Positions 10,471 to 17,469 of a stretch of 20,844 nt of DNA are shown one piece after another. Where the stretch lies: IMG/VR virus record IMGVR_UViG_3300018416_000146, positions 1-20,844 of that record. One strand, 5' to 3'. Made by a program: the position numbers and the translations under genes. Origin of the DNA: a virus. The notes under the pieces were generated by a model, which saw only the letters and a program-made list of their open reading frames with translations, had not been told where the DNA came from and made no database searches. Numbering within the stretch: the first letter of the stretch is position 1; each line of letters opens with the position of its first letter.

Positions 10471-10876
10471 AGAGGTAGTGGACAGATTTGAGCAAGTACT
10501 CAATTCACCTAAGCAATTTAGTGTGGGGCGTTTTGACCCTACAGACCCTACTGTAGCAACTGGAATGACTGGAGCACCCGCATGTGGTGATGTCATGAAA
10601 TTACAACTAAAGATAGACCCAGGCAATAATAGAATTGTCGATGTTAAATTTAAAACATATGGATGTGGGTCAGCAATCGCGTCTTCCACAATGTTTGTAG
10701 AAATGTTGAAAGGAAAGACAATAGAAGAAGCTAAGTTAATTAAAGATAAAGATATAGCGGAGGCCTTAAAGTTACCCCCTATAAAATTGCATTGTTCAGT
10801 TCTAGCAGAAGATAGTATAAGTAAAGCTATTCAAGACTGGGAGAATAAATGTTCAGAAAAATTCATAAATTCATGA
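10457..10876 (+). CDS. iscU: Fe-S cluster assembly scaffold IscU
   Basis: A 139-residue IscU/NifU N-terminal-type scaffold on which [2Fe-2S] clusters are built before transfer to client proteins. All three ligand cysteines are present in their motifs: APACGDVMKLQ (about residue 43), KTYGCGSAIAS (about 70) and LPPIKLHCSVLAED (about 113). The LPPIKLHC loop that binds the HscA chaperone in bacterial IscU is intact. It starts with TTG at 10457; the translated MAYSKEVVD matches the start of E. coli IscU (MAYSEKVID), which supports this codon. No iscS or hscA is nearby, so it would rely on the host for sulfur and chaperones. An iscA homologue follows. Unusual for a phage. Confidence 0.93.
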   Translation: MAYSKEVVDRFEQVLNSPKQFSVGRFDPTDPTVATGMTGAPACGDVMKLQLKIDPGNNRIVDVKFKTYGCGSAIASSTMFVEMLKGKTIEEAKLIKDKDIAEALKLPPIKLHCSVLAEDSISKAIQDWENKCSEKFINS

Positions 10877-10920
10877 AAGCAGGAAGATTAACTAAAGTTA
10901 TAAAGCTTTTCATAAAATGA
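10849..10920 (+). CDS. Cationic micropeptide between iscU and iscA
   Basis: A 23-codon frame (MFRKIHKFMKAGRLTKVIKL then FIK) in the gap between the two Fe-S genes. Its inner ATG at 10873 overlaps the iscU stop as ATGA, and its own stop overlaps the iscA ATG as ATGA. It would give a 15- or 23-residue cationic amphipathic helix. The paired overlaps argue for translational relay, though a role as a mere coupling frame is possible. Confidence 0.4.
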   Translation: MFRKIHKFMKAGRLTKVIKLFIK

Positions 10921-11234
10921 TCGAGGTAACAAATGAGGCGTATACTAGACTTATACAGAAAGCGAGCCAACAGGAGAACTTTGTTTTTCGACTTGGTATT
11001 ACTGGGGGCGGCTGCGGTGGTATGGAGTATACTTTTGATTATTGTAATCAAACTTATACAAGTGATTTGGTACTGGATTGGGGGCGTATAAAATTTAGAA
11101 TCGACCCTGAATCTGCGCCTTATTTGGAAGGCATGACCTTAGATTGGAAAACAAATGGACTTAATGAACAATTTACATTCGACAACCCAAAAGAAACATA
11201 CAGATGTGGATGCGGAGTTAGCATCGGCTTCTGA
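10917..11234 (+). CDS. iscA: A-type Fe-S carrier IscA/HesB-like
   Basis: A 105-residue A-type carrier, the family that receives and delivers Fe-S clusters. It has the three conserved cysteines: TGGGCGGMEYTF (about residue 33) and the C-terminal YRCGCGVSIGF pair (about 98 and 100). An extra Cys follows in DYCNQ. The length matches bacterial IscA. It begins at an ATG sharing ATGA with the micropeptide's stop and is followed by a frame overlapping its last 80 nt. With iscU it makes a two-protein scaffold and carrier set. The host ErpA, SufA or IscA cannot be told apart from this, so the symbol is approximate. Confidence 0.85.
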   Translation: MIEVTNEAYTRLIQKASQQENFVFRLGITGGGCGGMEYTFDYCNQTYTSDLVLDWGRIKFRIDPESAPYLEGMTLDWKTNGLNEQFTFDNPKETYRCGCGVSIGF

Positions 11235-11427
11235 AGACGCAGCAACTGCTATGCAGAAGAAAGCATTGCAGATTGTTAATTTAGCACCTTCAGAAAGTAT
11301 AGTAGAAAAGTTAACAGAAATGCATCCAATGAAGCAGATTACATATGCTTCAGTAATTCAAGTCACGGTGCTGTTCGGCATGTTTGGTTGCATGGCAATC
11401 AACCAAGAGATAATTAAATACTTATGA
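11155..11427 (+). CDS. Small membrane protein overlapping iscA
   Basis: A frame of up to 90 residues. The N-terminal part is polar and Ala-rich (DAELASASEDAATAMQKKAL), and the C-terminal part is a single membrane helix (ITYASVIQVTVLFGMFGCMA). The start is uncertain: ATG at 11155 would make an 80-nt overlap with iscA, and a GTG at about 11206 and ATG at 11251 are alternatives, none with a strong ribosome site. The stop overlaps the following micro-ORF as ATGA. Function unknown. Confidence 0.55.
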   Translation: MDLMNNLHSTTQKKHTDVDAELASASEDAATAMQKKALQIVNLAPSESIVEKLTEMHPMKQITYASVIQVTVLFGMFGCMAINQEIIKYL

Positions 11428-11480
11428 GAACATTCTTTAAATACTGGATACTACCTTGGAGTTACCCATGGAGGAGCTAG
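11424..11480 (+). CDS. 18-aa aromatic micropeptide
   Basis: MRTFFKYWILPWSYPWRS, starting with an ATGA overlap of the previous stop and ending 13 nt inside the next gene. It contains three tryptophans and would be membrane-active if made. It may equally be a coupling frame that carries ribosomes to the next start at 11468. Confidence 0.35.
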   Translation: MRTFFKYWILPWSYPWRS

Positions 11481-11770
11481 GAGTATTTGATGTCATTGGA
11501 CAGGTAGGAGCGCCTATCGCTGCTGCACTGTTTATGGGTGGTTTTATATTTCTCATCATTCGCAAGATTATGGATGATGTAGTTGGAGATACAGAAGAAG
11601 TTAGAGGTATCTCAAAGATGCTTATTACTCGAATCAAAGTTATGAATAACGATATGATTAAAATTGATATGAGTGTAAGTTCTGCACTTGGTCTTACACC
11701 AGACTTAGATAAGATAGCAAGAGCAGAAAATTTCGTGGAATCTGGGAGTATTGATGCAAGACGTGATTGA
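11468..11770 (+). CDS. Holin-like membrane protein A
   Basis: About 100 residues beginning MEELGVFDVIGQVGAPIAAA. GGAG lies 7 nt before this ATG, so it is preferred to the TTG at 11456. One membrane helix (PIAAALFMGGFIFLIIRKIM) is followed by an amphipathic segment (MLITRIKVMNNDMIKIDMSV). This resembles its neighbour at 11754-12008 in order and motifs (PI-A---GF near the helix; N-DMI--- later), so the two look like diverged tandem duplicates. The layout, one N-terminal helix plus coiled coil, is that of BhlA-type holin-like proteins, but function is not proven. Confidence 0.6.
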   Translation: MEELGVFDVIGQVGAPIAAALFMGGFIFLIIRKIMDDVVGDTEEVRGISKMLITRIKVMNNDMIKIDMSVSSALGLTPDLDKIARAENFVESGSIDARRD

Positions 11771-12008
11771 TGCAATACAACAGTTCGGATTCCCCATTGT
11801 AGCAATGGTTGGACTTGGATATTTCGTATACTTTGTTTGGACTACTGTTACAGAAAAGATAGACCCTGCAATCGAAGAAATGAAAATAACAATCTTACAG
11901 TTAATAGACCAAATAAGAATGTTAGATAATGACATGATTCGACTGCAAAAGAAACTGGACACAGTTTTACAATTGAAAGAAAATGAGAAGAAAAGATACG
12001 AAAAGTAG
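11754..12008 (+). CDS. Holin-like membrane protein B
   Basis: 84 residues beginning MQDVIDAIQQFGFPIVAMVG. One membrane helix (about residues 12-31) is followed by a helical coiled coil with QLIDQIRMLDNDMIRLQKKL, ending in basic KKRYEK. It shares FPIVA and DNDMI patterns with the preceding gene at 11468-11770. GGGAG precedes the ATG; the frame overlaps its neighbours on both sides. BhlA-type phage holin-like proteins have this topology. Its position before the curli genes may mean it belongs to an envelope rather than a lysis function. Confidence 0.6.
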   Translation: MQDVIDAIQQFGFPIVAMVGLGYFVYFVWTTVTEKIDPAIEEMKITILQLIDQIRMLDNDMIRLQKKLDTVLQLKENEKKRYEK

Positions 12009-12474
12009 AAAACTACTTAGTGGAGTTTTAGCACTCGCACTACTTATTGTCGCCTTTCTATTTTTCACTAACAAAATTGAGGCGGACGAAATTAAATTTG
12101 GATTTAAGAATCCTTCATTCAGTGGTGTAGGTACATCTAGCCACTATCTTACTATTGACTCACAAGAAATGTCAAGAAAAGACGCACTAAAAGCGGAAAT
12201 TAAAGCACTCAAAGATGAAGCTGAAAGAGAGGCTGAGAATAGCACTCTGGCAAGATTTATAAAGAACTTTGAGAGTAGAGTATATGCACAGTTATCTCGA
12301 CAGCTGGTAGACCAGTTATTTGGAGAGAATCCTGCAGAAGAAGGTTCATTTGAATTATTCGATAATCTGATTACATGGACATCAGATGGAATATCAATAA
12401 CTATGACCATATTTAATGAGACAACAGGTGAGACAACTACTATTACTATCCCTATTGGCGACTTTGGTTTCTAG
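11983..12474 (+). CDS. csgF: CsgF-like curli assembly protein
   Basis: A 163-residue exported protein. Residues 1-34 form a signal sequence (MRRKDTKSRKLLSGVLALAL and onward). The mature part has the CsgF features: KNPSFSGVGTSS, matching the NPSFGG N-terminal motif that lines the CsgG pore, then the helical FESRVYAQLSRQLVDQLFGE region, and the C-terminal beta segment ISITMTIFNETTGETTTITI. In E. coli, CsgF sits on the outer-membrane CsgG channel and anchors the curli nucleator. The gene lies directly before csgG and overlaps it by 59 nt, which supports the assignment. The long charged linker (KDALKAEIKALKDEAEREAE) is larger than usual. Confidence 0.82.
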   Translation: MRRKDTKSRKLLSGVLALALLIVAFLFFTNKIEADEIKFGFKNPSFSGVGTSSHYLTIDSQEMSRKDALKAEIKALKDEAEREAENSTLARFIKNFESRVYAQLSRQLVDQLFGENPAEEGSFELFDNLITWTSDGISITMTIFNETTGETTTITIPIGDFGF

Positions 12475-13273
12475 TTGTGCAAACTGGACACATTATGAAT
12501 ATGTGTCTCCTTGTATATTTAATCCAGACGAAGACTATAAAGATTTAGCGACCATTGTAGGAAAAGCGCAATGCTTTTCTGGGGACGCTATTATCGAACA
12601 ACCAGTCACAAAAGCAATTCAAAATGTTCCACAACCATCACGATATCCTGTCGTGGCGGTATACTCATTTAGCGATTTAACAGGACAACGAAAGAGTGTC
12701 GATGGTATAGCTAGTTTCAGTACTGCTGTTACTATGGCTCCCGAAGCATATCTAATAAGAGCACTCAAACAGTCTGGCTTTTTCAAAGTTGTAGAAAGAA
12801 GTGGTCTTGACCATTTAACTAAAGAAAGACAACTAATTAGACAGACAAGACAAAGTTTTAATGATGACGATGAGCAACTTCCACTACTGTTCGCTGGTCT
12901 TATCATTGAAGGGGGTATAGTGGATTATAACACTAATTTATTAACAGGAGGTATGGGTGCTAGATATCTTGGCATTGGTAACTCCAAGCAATACCGTGAG
13001 GACACTGTAGTGGTCTCATTAAGGCTAGTTTCTGTGAGTACAGGAGAGATCTTAATGGAAATCCTTACGTCAAAGAAAATACTCTCTGTCGGAGTATCAA
13101 ATGACTTTTTCAGATTTATAGCAGAAGGCACAGAACTCGTAGAGTTTGAAAGTGGTAATGCAATGAATGAAAGCAAATCTATAGCTGTACAAGCAGCAAT
13201 GGAAACTGCAGTAGTACAGTTGATAAAAGACGGCAAAGAGAAAGGGTACTGGAAGTACTGGGGAGAGAAGTAA
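12416..13273 (+). CDS. csgG: CsgG-like curli secretion channel lipoprotein
   Basis: A 285-residue outer-membrane lipoprotein precursor. The signal peptide ends in a lipobox, LATLVSSC, with the lipidated Cys at residue 21. The body carries CsgG signatures: PVVAVYSFSDLTGQRKS, ASFSTAVTMAPEAYLIRAL, RSGLDHLTKERQLIRQTRQ, LIIEGGIVDYNTNLLTGGMG followed by ARYLGIG, and VSLRLVSVSTGEILMEIL. CsgG forms a nonameric pore that exports unfolded curlin across the outer membrane. The ATG at 12416 has no clear ribosome site and sits in the csgF reading frame, so translation may rely on coupling. Its signal peptide is encoded wholly in that overlap. The length is close to the E. coli protein. Confidence 0.92.
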   Translation: MRQQVRQLLLLSLLATLVSSCANWTHYEYVSPCIFNPDEDYKDLATIVGKAQCFSGDAIIEQPVTKAIQNVPQPSRYPVVAVYSFSDLTGQRKSVDGIASFSTAVTMAPEAYLIRALKQSGFFKVVERSGLDHLTKERQLIRQTRQSFNDDDEQLPLLFAGLIIEGGIVDYNTNLLTGGMGARYLGIGNSKQYREDTVVVSLRLVSVSTGEILMEILTSKKILSVGVSNDFFRFIAEGTELVEFESGNAMNESKSIAVQAAMETAVVQLIKDGKEKGYWKYWGEK

Positions 13274-13986
13274 TGAGAATATTACTCTTATTATTATCCT
13301 TTGGCCTTATGGCAGATAATGAAATCTATATTGACCAAACTGGTAACAATGTTGCCATAGACTTAGAACAGCTTGGCTCTAGCAATATTATTGGTGGAGA
13401 CGATGCAATCGCTGGGACTATGACAAAAGCTATCTTAAATGGTGGCTCTATGACATTGGATATCAACCAGATTGGTTCTACAAATAAGTTTCTTACTGAT
13501 GGTATAATAGGTGAAAACTTTACTGGCTTCTTCGAGTTTGACGGAGATTCAAATACATTCGAGTTTTCTATGGATACTACAGGATTAAACACAGTTGACT
13601 TTGCTGACATCAATGTAGATGTTACTGGTAGCACCAACACTTTTGATTGGGATATCGGTGAGAATGCAGGGGCAAGTTATCTGGACTTAGATTTGATACT
13701 AGACGGAGATGATAACAATTTAACTTTTGATATAGACTCTGACTATTATACTGCTTATATGGACATCTTAGGGGATGATAATACAATGAACTTAACCAAA
13801 ACTGGTTATGGAGCTTCATCAAGTGATGCAGGTTATTTCTACTTAGATTTAGGTGGAAGTGACAATACGTTGACAATCAAACAACAGTCAACACTAGCAC
13901 TTGATTGGCTAAAAATAGAAAGTGATGCGTCAAACAGTAACATTTGTGTTATTCAGTCTGATGGTGGTACAACCACTTCTTGCTGA
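13273..13986 (+). CDS. Curlin-like repeat protein
   Basis: A 237-residue secreted protein with a short signal peptide (MRILLLLLSFGLMA). The body has repeats of about 20-25 residues with the curlin-type pattern of alternating hydrophobic residues and G-S/D-x-N turns: QTGNNVAI, LGSSNIIG, QIGSTNKF, GDSNTFEF, VTGSTNTFDW, GDDNNLTFDI, GDDNTMNL and GGSDNTLTI. Real curlins carry Gln and Asn at fixed positions; here many are replaced by Asp, so it is an acidic variant. It ends with a cysteine pair (NSNICVI and TTTSC). Sitting between csgG and a FecR gene, it is the likely cargo of the CsgF/CsgG pore. Confidence 0.8.
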   Translation: MRILLLLLSFGLMADNEIYIDQTGNNVAIDLEQLGSSNIIGGDDAIAGTMTKAILNGGSMTLDINQIGSTNKFLTDGIIGENFTGFFEFDGDSNTFEFSMDTTGLNTVDFADINVDVTGSTNTFDWDIGENAGASYLDLDLILDGDDNNLTFDIDSDYYTAYMDILGDDNTMNLTKTGYGASSSDAGYFYLDLGGSDNTLTIKQQSTLALDWLKIESDASNSNICVIQSDGGTTTSC

Positions 13987-15028
13987 TATAGGCGAAATCA
14001 CAGAACTACGTGGGCAAGGTGCTGTCATTCGTGATGACACCTTTCCTGCAACTTTAGAACAAGACATTCAACAAATGGATGATGTACGAACAGCTAATGG
14101 GCGACTCGGTATCACATTCATAGATGATAGTCAAGTTCGACTCACAGAGCATAGTAAACTTGTCATAGACGAAGTAATCTTTGACCCAAACCCAAGTAAG
14201 TCAAAGATGAAAATGCAATTTGCAAGTGGAACTGCTCGATTTATTACTGGTAAGATAGGACAGATAAATAAACAAAATATCAACATCAGTACACCAACAG
14301 CACAAATCGCAATTCGAGGAACAGATTTTACTGTTACCGTTGATGAGTTCGGTAAGTCTTTGGTGATACTCTTACCTGATGCAAACGGACTGCCCTCTGG
14401 CGAGATTGTAGTAGCAACTGCTTTAGGACAGGTAATATTAAATAAACCGTATCAATCTACTGTTACAACTGTATGGGAACAGAGTCCTACTAAACCTGTT
14501 ATCCTCGACTTAACACTAGATCTGATAGACAATCTTTTGATTGTATCACCACCAAAGAAAAATGAAGAACTTGAACAAACTGAGGGATCGTCTGGAAGTA
14601 GCGACTCTAGTACTAATATTCTCGATATCGACTATCTCGCTTACGACGGGCTCGATGTAGATTTATTAGAAGTAGAAGAAGATTTTCGGGAACTCGACAT
14701 AGATTACCTAGGAACAAACTTCCTAGAAGATTTACTGGAAGTAATAGAATCAGTAGATGAACTAGACAATAATGAACTTGCGTCAGTTGGAATAGCACCA
14801 GTAGATATAAGAGGTACTACATTCGGCCAAGACGCAAGTACACAGATAACAACTTTTGGAGATGCAGAGTTTTTAACTATAATGCGCCAAGTAAATCAGA
14901 GCGTAAGATTAGATATAAATGGACAAACTGGATATAACATCATACTCGAACAAGATGGCAAAAGCTATAATGTTGTCATTGGCAACGGTTCCGATGTTAC
15001 TATCAGCATCCGTCAATCTTCAGGTTGA
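13925..15028 (+). CDS. FecR-domain exported protein
   Basis: About 367 residues. The signal peptide (MRQTVTFVLFSLMVVQPLLA) is encoded in the overlap with the curlin-like gene. Residues about 25-130 match the FecR domain: GQGAVIRD, QMDDVRTANGRLGITFIDDS, then KMQFASGTARFITGKI and ISTPTAQIAIRGTDF. The next 150 residues are acidic and low-complexity, and the C-terminus (LDINGQTGYNIILEQDGKS) returns to a curlin-like strand pattern. FecR proteins read or pass envelope signals, and FecR-type proteins are, as I recall, common neighbours of CHASE2 cyclases such as the gene at 15404. The classic FecR membrane topology is absent; this one is simply exported. GTG at 13922 is an alternative start. Confidence 0.78.
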   Translation: MRQTVTFVLFSLMVVQPLLADIGEITELRGQGAVIRDDTFPATLEQDIQQMDDVRTANGRLGITFIDDSQVRLTEHSKLVIDEVIFDPNPSKSKMKMQFASGTARFITGKIGQINKQNINISTPTAQIAIRGTDFTVTVDEFGKSLVILLPDANGLPSGEIVVATALGQVILNKPYQSTVTTVWEQSPTKPVILDLTLDLIDNLLIVSPPKKNEELEQTEGSSGSSDSSTNILDIDYLAYDGLDVDLLEVEEDFRELDIDYLGTNFLEDLLEVIESVDELDNNELASVGIAPVDIRGTTFGQDASTQITTFGDAEFLTIMRQVNQSVRLDINGQTGYNIILEQDGKSYNVVIGNGSDVTISIRQSSG

Positions 15029-15419
15029 TATACCTTGGGATTATGAACAGATAAAAGCTGACAGTAAACTACTAGCACAAGAAAAAGAAGACTTCGGCAT
15101 ATATTTAGAGTGGAAAGATGAAAGTACTGCCTTTCAGTGGTATTTATTCTGGACTATACAAGCATTAGATGTTTACTCCACTCAGAGAGGATTAAAGTAT
15201 GATTGTATCAAAGAAGGCAATCCACTACTAGGAGAAAGACCATCAGTAGGAAGAATGGTTACTCATAAGACTGTATTTTTAGCTCCTTACTGGATGTTAC
15301 AACACGAAGGAGTATTCACGAGAGCAGAGATAGATTTTGTAAATTTCTTAGGATCTGCAGTAGTCATTAGTAACTTTAATTTACTAAATAAGGCAAAAAC
15401 AAAATGTACCAAAAGATAA
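14955..15419 (+). CDS. Exported DUF5658-like membrane protein
   Basis: About 154 residues starting at ATG 14955, chosen because it opens a good signal sequence (MAKAIMLSLATVPMLLSASV). That leader is encoded in the overlap with the FecR gene. Then comes a soluble part and two or three hydrophobic segments: WYLFWTIQALDVYSTQRGL, a CIKEGNPLLGERPSVGRMVTH loop, and FLAPYWML / FLGSAVVISNF. The W-x-x-Q-x-L-D-x-x-S/T...EGNPL layout resembles DUF5658 membrane proteins of unknown function. It could take the place of CsgE or a small regulator in the envelope system, but this is a guess. It overlaps the cyclase by 16 nt. Confidence 0.6.
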   Translation: MAKAIMLSLATVPMLLSASVNLQVDIPWDYEQIKADSKLLAQEKEDFGIYLEWKDESTAFQWYLFWTIQALDVYSTQRGLKYDCIKEGNPLLGERPSVGRMVTHKTVFLAPYWMLQHEGVFTRAEIDFVNFLGSAVVISNFNLLNKAKTKCTKR

Positions 15420-17188
15420 TAACAATACTAATATTCATGGGGTTACTTATTTGGAATCCCGGTGTTATGCAGAGACTCGAACTAATTGGTTACGACTATC
15501 TGATTATGAATACCGAACCAGTACAGAATGAGAACATTCTTATTGTAGACCTTGACGAAGATTTACTTAAGACTTATGGGGGATGGCCGCTTCCTAGATC
15601 TTTATATGGAGACTTGATAACAACAACAAGTGCCATACCTGGATTTACAGTATTGATGCCAAACCCCGACCTTCGTGGCAAAGACTATGATACATACTTT
15701 GCAATGCGAATGAATCAAGTACCAACTGTCCTTGCTAGTGCAGCATCGACACAAGTTACTGGGATTAATCCTCATGTAGGAACAGCCCAGTTAGGAGAAG
15801 ACCCAACACCATGGCTATATCAGTATCCAGGAATTTTACCTACAGAACCCACGCTGGAGTCAAAGGCAAAGGGACTAGGAGTAGTAACCGCTACGCCGGA
15901 AATAGACGGGGTTACGCGTCGTATTCCCCTAGTCGTAAACGTAGAGTCAAAACTTTACCCGAGTTTCGCCTTGGAACTCTTAAGAGTCGCCGTAAACGAT
16001 CCTTCGTACCAGCTAAAAACAACACCAGAAGGCGTGCAATGGGTTAGAATCCCAAACTACCCTTTAATGAACACAGATGCGAATGGTCGTATCTTTCTTA
16101 ATTGGAACACAAAGTTCTACAAACAAACAGGATTGGAGTTTCTAAAGAATCCTATAGAAGCTCCTTTCGTCATCTTCGGCACGACTGCAGAGGGTATAAC
16201 TAATCCTGTGCCGACCCCTGCGGGGGCAAAATACCCTCATGAAATACAAGCAAACATACTTCACAATCTTATTACTGGTACTGCTCCTTCCCAACCAACT
16301 TGGGCTACAGGAGTCGAAGTACTCGCAACCTTCATCGGACTATTACTACTCGCCTTTGCCACAAGGAGCGTGTATCTCTCAATCCCAGCACTCGGACTCA
16401 TTGTCGGTGGTAGTTTATATGGAGCCTGGCATTTATATAAATCTTCCTACTTGTTTGACGTCACAGGAATCGTAATAATCTCGGTTGGCTTTTGGAGTAT
16501 TCATACATTCCTGAGTTTCTTATCCGAGTATCGTCAGAAACTTCGAATCAAACAACAATTTGGGACGTACGTTAGTCCGGACTTAGTGAAAAAATTACAG
16601 GAAGACCCATCATTACTGAGATTGGGTGGGTCGACAGAACGACTAACTTTTCTTTTTTCTGATATCAGGGGATTTACACCAATATCGGAAAAATACCAAA
16701 AGAATCCACAGGGACTTACTACTCTGATTAATCGTTTTCTTGACAATCAGACTCAGATAATTCTCAAGCATGGAGGAACAATTGATAAGTACATGGGAGA
16801 TTGCATCATGGCGTTCTGGGGCGCTCCTGTAGCAGATGAAAATCATAAAGAGAACGCAACAGCAGCTCTTTTAGAAATGAGGAAGAGCTTGGAGGAATTA
16901 AATGAGAAACTCAGAAGTGAAGGATTGGATGAAATTAATACGGGAGCAGGAATCAACTCCGGATTATGCGTGGTTGGGAACTTTGGCTCAAGTAGCCGTT
17001 TCGATTACAGCGTCCTTGGCGATTCTGTTAATCTTGCTGCTAGACTAGAATCATCTTGTAAAAACTATGATGTAGATAATGTGATTTCCGAGTACAGTTT
17101 AGTAGATGGTTATGAATACGAATTTCTTGACGAAGTCACTGTCAAAGGTAAGTCAGAGCCTGTAAAAATCTATACCATACGAAAATAG
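15404..17188 (+). CDS. CHASE2-class III adenylate cyclase
   Basis: A 594-residue receptor-like cyclase. An N-terminal helix (about 5-20) precedes a periplasmic CHASE2 domain (about 40-300) with ENILIVDLDEDLLKTYGGWP and the GVTRRIPLVV strand. Two or three membrane helices follow (about 310-370), then a linker and the cyclase domain from about 415. Catalytic motifs are intact: LFSDIRGFTPISE (first metal Asp), GGTIDKYMGDCIMAFWG (Lys for adenine and second Asp), and SRFDYSVLGDSVNLAARLES, whose FDY Asp fits ATP and whose NLAAR supplies the transition-state Asn and Arg. So it should make cAMP. A complete signalling cyclase is remarkable in a phage. It follows the FecR gene. Confidence 0.93.
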   Translation: MYQKIITILIFMGLLIWNPGVMQRLELIGYDYLIMNTEPVQNENILIVDLDEDLLKTYGGWPLPRSLYGDLITTTSAIPGFTVLMPNPDLRGKDYDTYFAMRMNQVPTVLASAASTQVTGINPHVGTAQLGEDPTPWLYQYPGILPTEPTLESKAKGLGVVTATPEIDGVTRRIPLVVNVESKLYPSFALELLRVAVNDPSYQLKTTPEGVQWVRIPNYPLMNTDANGRIFLNWNTKFYKQTGLEFLKNPIEAPFVIFGTTAEGITNPVPTPAGAKYPHEIQANILHNLITGTAPSQPTWATGVEVLATFIGLLLLAFATRSVYLSIPALGLIVGGSLYGAWHLYKSSYLFDVTGIVIISVGFWSIHTFLSFLSEYRQKLRIKQQFGTYVSPDLVKKLQEDPSLLRLGGSTERLTFLFSDIRGFTPISEKYQKNPQGLTTLINRFLDNQTQIILKHGGTIDKYMGDCIMAFWGAPVADENHKENATAALLEMRKSLEELNEKLRSEGLDEINTGAGINSGLCVVGNFGSSSRFDYSVLGDSVNLAARLESSCKNYDVDNVISEYSLVDGYEYEFLDEVTVKGKSEPVKIYTIRK

Positions 17189-17191
17189 TAC

Positions 17192-17220
17192 TTGACAGCA
17201 GGTATCGAATTTGATATAAT
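17192..17220 (+). promoter_or_regulatory. Promoter after the cyclase
   Basis: TTGACA (17192-17197), 17 bp, TATAAT (17215-17220). The RNA should begin at 17225-17227, at the first codon of an 11-codon leader frame. Confidence 0.75.
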
Positions 17221-17224
17221 TATC

Positions 17225-17260
17225 ATGTATTTAATACAAAAGTGTAAGGGAGAACAATAA
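17225..17260 (+). CDS. 11-aa leader peptide
   Basis: MYLIQKCKGEQ, starting at the predicted transcription start and ending TAATG with the next gene's ATG. A possibly leaderless leader frame could load ribosomes onto the following gene, which also has AAGGGAGA within the leader. Confidence 0.4.
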   Translation: MYLIQKCKGEQ

Positions 17261-17457
17261 TGGATGCCGAACAAGTAGCTAGCGATTTAGCCAAGCATGA
17301 AGCAGTCTGCGCGGAGCGATGGAAAACTGCATTTAACCGCTTTGACGATATGGATGAGAGTATCAAGAGAATAGAAACGATACTTATCTCTGCATGCGGA
17401 GGAATCATCGTTGGAGGCGCCACAGTAGCATTAACCATATGGACAATGCACGGATAG
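17260..17457 (+). CDS. XhlA/BhlA-like membrane protein, 65 aa
   Basis: Soluble N-terminal helix (MDAEQVASDLAKHEAVCAER then WKTAFNRFDDMDESIKRIET) followed by a single membrane helix (SACGGIIVGGATVALTIWTM) at the C-terminus. This layout, coiled coil then membrane anchor, is that of hemolysin XhlA and related phage membrane proteins, which assist holin action. The motif ERWKTAFNRFDDMD fits that family's typical HExRWxxxxxR-DxxE style loosely. AAGGGAGA precedes the ATG. A lysis role is likely but unproven. Confidence 0.6.
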   Translation: MDAEQVASDLAKHEAVCAERWKTAFNRFDDMDESIKRIETILISACGGIIVGGATVALTIWTMHG

Positions 17458-17469
17458 GAGAAAATAACA

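Noticed and set aside
12144-12410. Antisense frames over csgF and neighbouring exported genes
   Set aside because: These minus-strand frames are Ser/Leu-rich mirror images of the real coding strand, with no promoter or ribosome site.
15811-16047. 78-codon basic frame inside the cyclase gene
   Set aside because: It lies wholly within the CHASE2 domain coding sequence in another frame, has no ribosome site, and its Arg-rich look follows from the codons of the real gene.
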